Shown piece by piece: positions 32,528-42,827 of a DNA stretch of 64,000 nt (its first letter is position 1; every line of letters begins with the position of its first letter). The DNA is from Whitmania pigra. Taxonomy: Eukaryota; Annelida; Clitellata; Hirudinida; Haemopidae. Under the pieces are notes generated by a model. The model was not told where the DNA came from, did not search any database, and was given only the letters and a program-made list of their open reading frames with translations. The position numbers and the translations under genes were made by a program. Where the stretch lies: NCBI GenBank assembly GCA_021613335.1, contig JAJTWR010000021.1, forward strand, positions 132,501-196,500, read 5' to 3'.

Positions 32528-32903
32528 CAACAACAATTATAATAATTTAATTAAGATATTTAATAGATCATTGTTAGCCAATAACTTGTATTACGAAATT
32601 ATTCACCTGAGTTTATGAAATTCCACCGTGAAGTAAAATGGTGCATACATTTTAAACTGTATACGGATAAACAAACTATATACCAAGTCATGTCGCTAAG
32701 ACAACGAGGGAATTTGGTGTTTGCAAATAATTGTCGACTTAACGGGGTTAGCGGGGTCGAGATAAGTGTGTTCTATTGTATGTCAGAGGAACAATGTAAC
32801 AACTTCAAACCCTGGTTTTAATAAAAATTATTGAAGTCTGCACTTTCTTTCAGTTTATTAATAGAAAGCAATATCACGTTATAACAATAAAAGCAAAATA
32901 AAA

Positions 32904-32909
32904 TTTATT
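32904..32909 (-). terminator. poly(A) signal of metalloprotease copy A
   Basis: AATAAA on the minus strand, about 32 bp after the stop codon. An stx18 candidate signal lies on the plus strand at 32,820-32,825, so the two genes converge within about 100 bp. Confidence 0.6.
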
Positions 32910-32940
32910 AAAACACGCAATGTTTTTCAATGCCGAGTAA

Positions 32941-35900
32941 TCAATCAATTGGTTTAACGGTGAATCTGCCACACGATTCACAACACTTATATTTAACTGT
33001 TGCATTGATTTCACACAGACGAGGATTGTAATCCACTAATTGCCTGCATTTGAATTTCTTGTGGAGGTAGGTCAGCTCTCCGTTGTCATCACCACTTTTG
33101 CAGTAACCTTAAAATGAACGCAAACGATTTACATTTTTGTTTTAATTAAGGCTAATGTTACTTTAGGGATGGACCAAAAATGTTGGCTTTGTTTGAATAA
33201 AATTGATACAATTCCATTAATGATTAGATCTCGGTAGAAACTTGTAAGTTCACCTTTAACCAATTTTACACTCTTGCAAGAAGTACAGCAATGTTTTCGC
33301 ACAGCATCGTAGTGACAAAGGTGGGAATTACGTTTAACCAATTCATTACAAGTTAAGGACAAATGTTCGCCCCAGACTGTGAAGTAATCCAATGTGCCTT
33401 GGATGCAGGAATCTGCAAAAAATTGTGATATATTTGGCTATGGGTCAAAATTAAAAATTTAAGACAAACTTGTGAATGAATTATTATTTGCCGCAATTAT
33501 TTTGGAAGGGGAGACAGACGTGTTGTTAATTGTTTTTGTTGGCGTTGCTGGAATAGCACATGTTTGACAACAATATTGAGTGGGGAGTTCACACACTTCG
33601 GGTGCCAGCTTTGAACAGTCAAAACCTTTGTCTCCATAGAGACAGTTGGCATCCAACGGATTCTTAACAAGAGCACGACATGTTTTGCAGCAGGTGGTGG
33701 CATAATATTTGTTGTAGCAGTCCCTCGGCACAAGCTTCGAACATTCACGTGTGGTGTCTTGGCATCCTGTTTGTCAAATGAAATGTTTGTTTCAGTCGTT
33801 TGATTAATTATCTGCATTTTAATGCACGGGCTTAAAAATGTTATTATGGTTATTTATCGATTGTTGCTATGACAACACGATCTCATAATAATTAGGAGAT
33901 TGTTAGAAAAATCATTCTTCTTCCGAAGCATATTCATTCAATCACCAAAAATATGAGGTGCATTAAAAATGTGAGCTAAATTGTTCGATTGAATGAAATA
34001 CTTGATTCCCGAATACGTTCCACAAACAACCGTTTCCGCTTTTTTCATTTTCTTGCTTAATTTTGCCTTATTTTCGAAGCTGCGGTCCTCCATTTAAGTG
34101 CAAGAATAAATGAATAATTTGTTGTTATTAAATTCACCTCCTTTTCTTGTCCGATTGCCTGCACACGATGCACAGCATCTGTTCTTAGTTGAATTCATCT
34201 CGCACCTCTTAGGATCTTCGTTAATTTCATCCTTGCATAACTTGTTTCGATGTGGTAGTACGTTGTCACCGTTGACGCAGTGCTCTAAAAATTGATTAAG
34301 TGAGTGTGAGGATAATTATCAATTTGAACATTGCTATTACATTACAATTGCAACGGTTTACAAAAAATTATGAATGTTAGTAACATTTCTCTTACTTACC
34401 TGGAGCTCTTGGAGCCCTACTATCAGGCACACAGTTCCCCATTCGACACCAAGCTCCATTTGAACAAGCGGTTCCATCCATTGTCATCACGAAATAAGTG
34501 CCGTTTGTACATTTAATTTTCCGGCATAGTTCATGGCAATCTTCATAACCCTTCATTTGATAAGTAATGTGATGGGTAAGCTTTTATGACCTACATTTAT
34601 TCAATTTATTATTATGTTAATAATTAGGCAACATTTGAATATCTTACGAAGATCCGACATTTTGATAATCAGATTTAGTTTTATCACAGTATTATTGAGA
34701 CAATGCAATTAAGTGAAGTATTAACGTAGAAATATAATGAATGGTTACGCCGATATGGAGAGACGTTTTGCCGAATGCCAATTTGCATTGATCATCCAGG
34801 TCAAAGATTTGTCCCGGATACAAATGCAAAAAGTTGTCCTTTTCTCGACCACTGTTAAAATCTTCTTTCCCATTTATCAAGCAAGTTAACCTTAATTTAG
34901 CCTTTTGATCAGGATCTCCGTAGCTGTATCTGTGGTGATAACAAACATTTTTACTTTATTTACTGAAACCATTTAGCTAATTAATTTTAAGTTATCAATG
35001 CTTTAATTATTCATACATATGAACAATTTATTTTAATTATAAAATGGACTATCAAATTGTATATCTATAGTAATTAATGCTTTTTATTTCTCATGGCAAA
35101 ACTAAGCAAGAAATAAATTCTTCACTTACGTTCCACGATCCATATGATATATATCTTTAATTTTGGAATATAATTTTCTAAGTGAACAATTTGAATATAA
35201 AAAGTTATTGGGTTTGAGGTCTCCGTATTGTCTGATGGAAGGTGTCATGATAAATTCATCTTCAGCTTTGCATTCGTTGTCTTCGCCATCGTGATTCATA
35301 CCCAAGCTTTTGATAAAAAGAATTTGTATTTTTAAAATTAAAATCATTCTAATTAAGAAACTTCATATAACTCCAAAACAGAAAATTACGAATATCAATA
35401 CCTATACAATCAAGAGTTACTGCCGTGTGCTACAACAGAAATTATAATTTTCTAAAACAACCAGCAATTTCATCAAATCTATTCCATTAAATTTTATGAT
35501 TAATTTTATTTTTTTTTAAGAACTAACATTTCTAGCTACTTCAACTAATTTTCCCTGTTTTACAGTTGAGCTGATTTGTTTTAAACAAAAAGGCTGACGT
35601 TAGCTCGATCTGATGAAGACAACGGTGACAGTTACGTGTATTGTCAAATTACGTAAAAAAACCACAATGCGTGGCAAAATTACGTTGTGAGATTCCATTG
35701 AATGTACACCAATTATTATAGTTTGAATTGTTGCAATATTGTCAAGCTATAACTTTTATAGGGGCGCCTGGATGCTGTACGTGGGGACCCAAAATTTCTG
35801 TCGGTGGCCATGACTATGTTTCAGAAGTTCATCAGATTTTTATGCGATATAAACAAGTTTATAAATTTCAATAGTTTATATCCCTGTCATGTCAATCTGC

Positions 35901-38900
35901 TAATGGAAAAGCAAAACAATGGTAATGGCTGTCTGTTCACCGCTGATACATTGAGAACTACACGGTTAGGTCCCTCGAGAGGGGATAAGGAGGGAAGTGC
36001 CCAGGGAACGTTTGAGGTCCGCTTGGGTTTTAAAACTTTCATTTTTTTCTGTTATAAAATTGAAATAAAATAGGGTTCCCTGAGCCTAGAGACTCGAACT
36101 TTCCGTCGGTGGCCTTGGCTATAGATGTTGTCTGTGCAACTTTCTCTTTCCGGTTATTTAATTTATTACTTTATCTTCCCCAGGAGTCCTCGCTGTCATT
36201 CAAAATATAATTTCGGCACTGATTTTGGTCTCAGTGCGATCTGATAATTTTGGTAGGAATATGAATAAATAAAAATTAAAATTTAACCGAAATTCTAATT
36301 TTAATGCCGGGTCTTAAATTTTTAAATCAACTAATAATTTAAAGAAATTGATTGAATAAAATTAGTAATTATTTTAATTACTTAGTTTAATATTGTAGAT
36401 TTGATCTTGTAAATCAGTAAAACTCACATGTGTCCAAGTTCATGTGCTGTCACTCTTATTGTATTGTAAAATCTATCATGTTGGATGATCGCAAGGCTTA
36501 AGGAAGAACAAATGTCCCCGTTAGCAGAGCCGTATACTTGCCTGCCTCCAGATAACATAGCGAGACTAAAAGATGTCGTTTGTTAAATGCAGTAATGCAA
36601 GAGCTTTTGAAGTATACTGATGTGTAATTTTTAATTACTAGTAACAGTTTGGAATAGCTAAATTCAAATCAAGGCTTATATTAAATATCACTATAAACCT
36701 TGTGAAGGCAGCAAGGAAACCATGATCGGGCAAATATTGCTTTGCAGCCCATTCGGATAATTCGCTTAAAACTTTTGGCCCATCAATAGTACCGTTTTCA
36801 TACAATGATCTTTCAATGTAACTTGAGTGTGAAGATTTCTGGAAAGGAAGAATTAAAAATTTAATGAATTTCATCAGATTGAACTAATTAATGAACCGAA
36901 TTAATCTTTTTGTCGTTACACTCATCCGGTTCTTACTAAAAAGTTACGTTCCCTGTTCTTGGGATTCAAATTGCACCCCTATTCGTTTTCATTTAATATT
37001 AATTTAGAGACTTTTTTGCAAAGTTATTTTGAACAATATTAATTTTATTTATTTTAAATTTATGCATGTGAACGTTTTAAGTAAAAATAACAAGTTTTAA
37101 TTTACTTACTTAATTTACGACAATTTTTTTCAATTAAAAATTAAATAGCAAATGCTCATTTGAGATTAAACGTAATTATAAAATTGTTTACTGCGAATAA
37201 TATCTTTACATTTTATAGTTATATGCATTTGTCACATTTGATTTGTTGACAAAGTATAATGGACAAGCATGTCTAGAGCGCTCCAAATTCGCGCGGACAC
37301 AGGTGACAACGTCTTCACTTTAGCTGATCTTTCATTAATTGTCTCAAGTTTTTCAGAGTTTAGCTCGAGAAGTTGAATTGCATCCGTGATCGGTTTTTTG
37401 AGTTTGCTTGTATTGACCAAACGTCTTCTAATCACTGGCTGGGCGAGAGAAGCTCCGAGACTTAAGATAAACGGGCATCTATGCATCATTTGCACATCCA
37501 AATCACAAAGTGGCAATGGTACCTCTGCCAAGCATATTGAAGAACATGACCACAGGCCACCTTTTGATTTTTCGTTTGCAAGAGTGGATGCAGGCCAAAT
37601 GTTCCTAGTTTTCTTTGCCGCTCTCATTTGAATTACAATAAATGATAATCTTTAGTTTTTGTTTCGGACCCTCTTTGTCCTTATTATGATGCATTTTCGA
37701 CAGAAGGATGACCGACTTATCTTTTTTTGTTGGGAACACATAATACTAAAGTATGTGTTATATGAGTATTACATTAAAAGTTTTGTTGCCATCGAATACA
37801 AAGATCGAAGCTAGTTCGACTCTGTTTTGTGCTAGCATGCTTTGAGGAATGTCTCGTTTATTCTTGAGCAAGGTTCCTATATAGGTCATACTTTGAGTTA
37901 GAAATTCTTCTGCCAGAACAACGCTTGTTTATATAGATTATCTCCCATCGACCACTTTTGAACCAAGGTGATGTCATTCTTTTCACAACACGTGCACCCT
38001 TATTCTGATCTCTGACTTCATTTGGTTGCCTTCCAAGATAAACCTCCATGTTTACGGATAAGAGGGGCATTGTCACAGCATCACCACGCCTTTGTTCTGT
38101 AGTGACCTGAATTGTTCACTTTTAGTTTTGAGGAATGGACTTTGTACCTGAGCGAGTTGTGGTTGTTTTGAATTGACTTTTTTGGAAGAGTTTTTGCTAC
38201 TGTCGTTAGAAATAAAGTACGGTTGTTAGTTATTAAACATAACATAAACAACTACAATTATATATTAGGCAGGTTTACTTGGAATGTACTGCCTAAATGA
38301 ACAACTGATTTGAATGGAACTACCTACAGTTACGTCTGCTCAAAGAATATTCGTCATTTCGTGGTAACAAACATTGTCATCCAACAAACATCCAAACGTC
38401 CAAACGGCTTGAAAACAGCTAGTCGTGTTTTAAAACATAAATTTAAAAAAATTACCAGTGTAATTAACTACCAAATAATGAATTTATTGATATATCAACG
38501 TCATAAACTAATTTGTGTATGGGGTGCAATATGCAAGAAAATACGCCAGCAATAATTTACTTCAACAGTTTTTCTGATTTTATTTGCTTGACAACACGTA
38601 AAAATAGTATGTTTACAATGTCCTAGAAGATAGCTGGCGTAATGTTTAAAATAAGATTACAGTAGCAAAACAAATCGCCAGAGGGTGCAGGATACACCCC
38701 AAGGAATGGATGAGGGTTAAAAGAAATAATTAGATTCAACAATTTGACCATCACTTTAAAATACGGACAACCAAGTAACATAATTTAATTTAATTTGTTA
38801 ATAACTAAATAGTAATTATAATGAAATATTAATTTAAGAATTAATTTAATATTAATTAATAATAAACCTTTACTCACTGAAGCGAAATATCCTCCGACCC

Positions 38901-39587
38901 ACTTTGTGGTGAACTTTAAACCCTTGATATTAATTTCTTCGAAGATATTTTTCACCTTCAACATTCAAATAAATATCAGACTTCGGTTACATTATAATTT
39001 TTATAGTTCGCATTACAGACAAACACCACTTTTAAATTAGTGATATTAGCCTTCTTATTTTCCTTTATTTTAAAACTTACTCCTTCCATGATGTGAGTGA
39101 AAAGGAAGCGTGTAGTTTTCTTCGCATCTTCAATTCTTTTATCTTCAGAAGTGGCCTTACTTAATCTGGAGAACCTTTAACAACATTGAATTAAAAATGA
39201 CGTTTGATATCCTCGACATTATATTTATTGGTAAATTAGTTTAACAGGTTAACGAATGTAAAAAGTCTGTGTCTGTTGCTCTAGCAGCAATCGAACAAAA
39301 TATTTACGTTTCAATAATGGTGTGATCTACGACTGTGAAGATTTTAATTGTTATCAGGTCAATAACTGTCTTTCCGGTGGATCTTTTCAGAAATCTCGAT
39401 TCATTTAGCATGCCACTCCCATTATCTGAAAATATATTTTATGATATTACAAGTTGCATATATAAAGCGACAATTACAAACGAAAGTGTTGTTCAGAATA
39501 ACTTTGCAAGTGTTAATAATAATAATTTTTATTATAATAATGATATGTTAATGTAATTATATGATAATAATAATAATAATAATAATA

Positions 39588-39620
<33 letters not shown>

Positions 39621-41251
39621 TAATAATAATAATAATAATAATATAATAATAATATAATAATAATAATAATAATAATACATAGTCTATCAGTTCGACTTTC
39701 ACTTGTCAATATCATTGTTTTTAATGTGCGCTTATGACTTTAATAACATCATGTCGATAGAAGATACCTTCACTCTGGGGAATATTATGTTTTGACTTGC
39801 TTGATTTCGATTCATGGAGTGAGTAAAGTATGCCATCAATTTTGAGTATTTTGTCTTTATTATCTTTGTCGTGGAAACTCTCATCATCATTATTGACGTC
39901 TTCAGCCGCATCTTTCTCTTTAACGTCGCCAAAAGGATCGTTTAATAAGAACATTCTGGGTCCCAAAGATACTGCATTCCCGTTATGACTGAAAGTGATC
40001 ATCTGAAAATTTTTAAACACAAATGTCAATTGGAAGGATTCGGATTTTGAATTAGTACTTTCATTTATCGCCCATAAGTTGCTACACACAACAAAAATAT
40101 TAATGAAAAGGTTAATTATGTTGCTTAGTCAAAATTATCTGAATTATTTAATGGACTTTAATCAACAAATGTTGTGATTGACTCACGTAATGGGTCTCTT
40201 CATTTCCGTCCACATTCTTGATGATCACTGTAGCAAAGGCGTCAAGGGAAGAGTCTTTATAGACGCCCAATAACTCGAAAAAACAAATTCGGATCTTAAG
40301 CAAAGTTTTGACATTTTGGATTGCGACATTTTTCGATTGCATGGTCGAACGGACATTACATTAAGAAATAGTAGTAGATTAAGGTTCAAAATTATGTTTC
40401 ATTGTGAAACTTTCATAATACAACTATTCATTTTGATATTTAATCAAATAAATAAAATAAATAAATTAACTAACTTCCTCTTCATGAGGCTTCCAAATTG
40501 AACTTTGACCTTCTGCCTCGGATATTATCAAGGGCTGCTTATTTGACTCCGTAGATTGCTTGACGAGATTCAAGGATGTATTACCGCTTTGAAGTTGAAG
40601 GTCGAATTTGATGAAGTCTGGTAATGACTTTGTGCTGTTGTTGTTGTTGTTGTTGTTGTGTTGTTGTAGATCCATCGCGGTTTTACTGCAATTGCTTTCA
40701 AAGCTATCAACTCATTTTGCAAGCAAACATTGAAAAAGACTACGATTTATCACATTCATATGAAATCCGTTAAGTGTAACGTGTGCTTATAACTCCTACT
40801 ACCGAAAATAAATCCCGCTTCTATTTTGTAAATCTTGTCTTGAAATCGAAATTATAAAAATTATGCTATTTGTTTGCGTGCACTTTGGCGGAATGGGTTG
40901 CCTCCCTGCATACAGCGCTAATTGCTACAGTCGTAATGTGTCGTATTCGAAACCCATACTGCACTGCCAAAGCGCCCTTGGGAAGGAGCGCCGTATAAAT
41001 GGTCGCAAGAATCTTAGACATGCATGGCGCTCTATAAAGGGAATATAATCTGAAAGGTCCGCTACACGCAACGTCTAGGTTTTACCTTCATGTATTTCTT
41101 CCGATGTAGATGTAAACTGCAAACAGGCTAACAGCAGAAGAACTTGTGTTGTAGCAAAGCTCTGAATAATTAAATACAAAATTTCGTAAAGCAAAAAGTA
41201 ACACATTACTGTTGCGTTTGCACCACCAACGCGCTGCACTGAAATTACCAT
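32941..41251 (-). CDS. secreted M12B metalloprotease with C-terminal PLAC-like modules, copy A
   Basis: Secreted zinc protease of the reprolysin/ADAM-ADAMTS family, presumably acting on extracellular substrates. Seventeen coding exons: 41251-41249 (ATG only), 41161-41086, 40685-40475, 40294-40187, 40002-39768, 39425-39308, 39174-39081, 38955-38878, 36838-36699, 36565-36428, 35306-35130, 34929-34749, 34550-34400, 34284-34138, 33766-33470, 33412-33254, 33107-32941 (about 826 codons). In order: signal peptide (MSFATTQVLLLLACLQF); propeptide; catalytic domain from about exon 6; zinc site HELGHILGMNHDG across exons 10-11; a disintegrin/Cys-rich part (YPGQIFDLDDQCKLAFG, MDGTACSNGAWC); then five cysteine modules each ending CCxxC. 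No TSP1 repeat was seen. The (CAA)n tract in exon 3 is one base out of frame relative to copy B, so this copy as read is interrupted in the propeptide. It could be a sequencing error. Confidence 0.82.
35450..36300. other. unit A-specific insertion in a metalloprotease intron
   Basis: This stretch of the intron between exons 10 and 11 has no counterpart in unit B, where the intron is only about 230 bp. Two short segments (near 35,764-35,815 and 36,073-36,120) share the words CCCAAAATTTCTGTCGGTGG/GAACTTTCCGTCGGTGG, as if from a repeat. I could not assign a family. Confidence 0.4.
36915..38715 (-). mobile_element. piggyBac-like transposon remnant
   Basis: It lies in the copy A intron between exons 8 and 9 and is absent from the same intron of copy B, which pins the insertion between about 36,900 and 38,716. 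The minus strand encodes degenerate PGBD-type transposase pieces: VNMEVYLGRQPNEVRDQNKG (about 37,990-38,055) and DKSVILLSKMHH (about 37,670-37,710), with frame breaks. The right boundary abuts a TTAA, the usual target of this family; the left boundary is unclear. Confidence 0.7.
39566..39678. repeat. (AAT)n microsatellite in a metalloprotease intron
   Basis: Interrupted AAT repeat between exons 5 and 6; the same interrupted pattern is present in unit B at 50,334-50,448. Confidence 0.85.
40872..41045 (+). mobile_element. tRNA-derived SINE, copy A
   Basis: Box A-like TGGCGGAATGGGT and box B-like GTATTCGAAACCC lie about 60 bp apart, followed by CCTTGGGAAGGAGCGC and GCGCTCTATAAAG. It is the same family as 29,818-30,003 and lies in the intron between protease exons 2 and 3, in antisense. 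Confidence 0.72.
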
Positions 41252-41800
41252 TCTAATCCAAATATTAGTGCTTCTGTGGTAAGTTCTCCAAACACCTCAC
41301 ATTTATAAGTTTAAAAGGTCCAGAAGCTTATTGTTAAAATCTAACAATGACAACGTGCCATGTCAATTGCTGAATCTGCCCGGACCCAGTTCAAACTGCG
41401 AATGGGTATATGAATGGACCATGATTATTTTACCGTAACTTCTCAATATATTTCAAAATTATTGAAATTCAGAACATGATTAAAACATTTGCCACCTAAT
41501 TTAATTGTAGTTTTACCATTAAATTCATTTTTCTTTTAATGACATGTCGTCTTCGCATCACTGCACTGATATTACCATTCTACTACAAATATTAGTGTTT
41601 AGGAAGCTAGTTCTCCAAACACCCCACATTTATAAGATTGAAAGGTTCAAAAACCTATTGTCATAATCTAACAATGACAACATGCCATGTCAATTGTTGA
41701 GTCTGTCCTGACCCAGTTCAACCTCTACTAATGAGTGTATGACTTGTGATTATTTTACAGTCACTTCTCAATATATTTCAAACCAGCTTTGCCCGGTAAT
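41237..41800 (-). promoter_or_regulatory. tandemly duplicated promoter/first-exon module of metalloprotease copy A
   Basis: Two diverged direct copies of a module of about 240 bp lie 326 bp apart. On the minus strand each has a TATAAA box (41,302-41,307 and 41,629-41,634) and, at the same distance downstream, an ATG immediately followed by a splice donor (41,251-41,249 then gtaatt; 41,578-41,576 then gtaata). The proximal module is taken as the active start because of its position. The distal one could be an alternative first exon. Confidence 0.55.
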
Positions 41801-41859
41801 AGATTTACAAATAAATAAACTTTATGTATAGTAATTTTTTTATTATATGAATTAACACA

Positions 41860-42475
41860 ATATTTGGTTATAAACAACATTCTTAGTTTGACCTCCTGGC
41901 GCAAGAATAACTAAGTTGTTGGGCGAACCCACCCTTGAGCATGCAACATAAAGTTGTCCGTGGGAAAAACACGGAGATGTCAAGTCCACTCCACAGTATT
42001 TATAGAGTACCCCTGTGAAATGTTTATAGTTATCAAGAATGCAAGTCTCACTGGAAATGGCAATCTTAAAGCAAAGTTAAAAAAAATATCCGTGGGAATG
42101 AGGCGTATCTGTAGGATAAAAACTGTTAATCTTCTCCTTTTCCTGTTAGATAATTACTTCAATTACATTCCAACTACTTTTTAACACAAAGCCTAGTGCC
42201 GCTGCAAAGTTATGGTGGGTCGACGTTACGTAGTAGAATAATTGGAGATCCGAGTTTTAGTAAAAGACGGTATGGTGGCAAACCAGCAGGGTCCAGTGAG
42301 TTTAAGAACTCTTATGGGAAATTGATAACCTCATCAGCATCTATAACGGTATCGATTGCATTCGGTGACTGGACTTGTTAACATTGATAGTATTTTATTG
42401 TTGATTTCATGAACATTTTTGGCAGCAAGAATGGCCCTTTCTAGCGACCAGTTTGAATGTTCATAGTTTGTGTCA
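41860..42475 (-). pseudogene. Helitron Pif1-type helicase fragment (copy A)
   Basis: The minus strand encodes pieces of the C-terminal helicase of Helitron Rep/Hel proteins: [45 protein letters not shown] and SHGQLYVACSRVGSPNNLVI. In-frame stops and shifts break it. It belongs to the duplicated block and recurs in unit B. Confidence 0.82.
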
Positions 42476-42499
42476 GTCCAAACCATAGAAAAATAAGAA

Positions 42500-42700
42500 A
42501 GTATAATATCAAGAATTTTTAAATTTTAGTAACTAAGCTTTTTTAGTTAAACTTTTTAGTTAGTAACTAAGAAAAATCAGTAAACCATAATTTTAACTAA
42601 ACTGTTTTAGTTAAACTTTTCTTGTAACTAAAAAAATAATTAAACTATTAGTTAGTAACTTTTTAATTAACTTTTGCCCACCACTGCCTATAATACTTCC
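42500..42700. mobile_element. probable hAT-type MITE fragment
   Basis: Repeated TAGTTAGTAACTAA-like words end with GCCCACCACTG, the complement of a typical hAT end (CAGTGGTGGGC). The opposite end was not found, so this is a partial element. Also present in unit B near 55,115-55,290. Confidence 0.4.
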
Positions 42701-42827
42701 TTTAGTCTAGGTGTAAATAAAAAACGAACATAGTAGTTTCACAGGTTTCATAGTTTATTTAGGTTAAGCAAAGTCTGCCAAATCTTTAACACAAGCTTAG
42801 AGGAGGATTATCAATTTAGATCAATCT

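Noticed and set aside
33863..33876. RFX X-box-like motif GTTGCTATGACAAC in a protease intron
   Set aside because: It differs from the consensus at two symmetric positions, lies in an intron, and the unit B copy adds no independent evidence.
41954..42381. Plus-strand open frames of 60-76 codons
   Set aside because: Antisense of the Helitron helicase remnant, which has clear family motifs on the minus strand.
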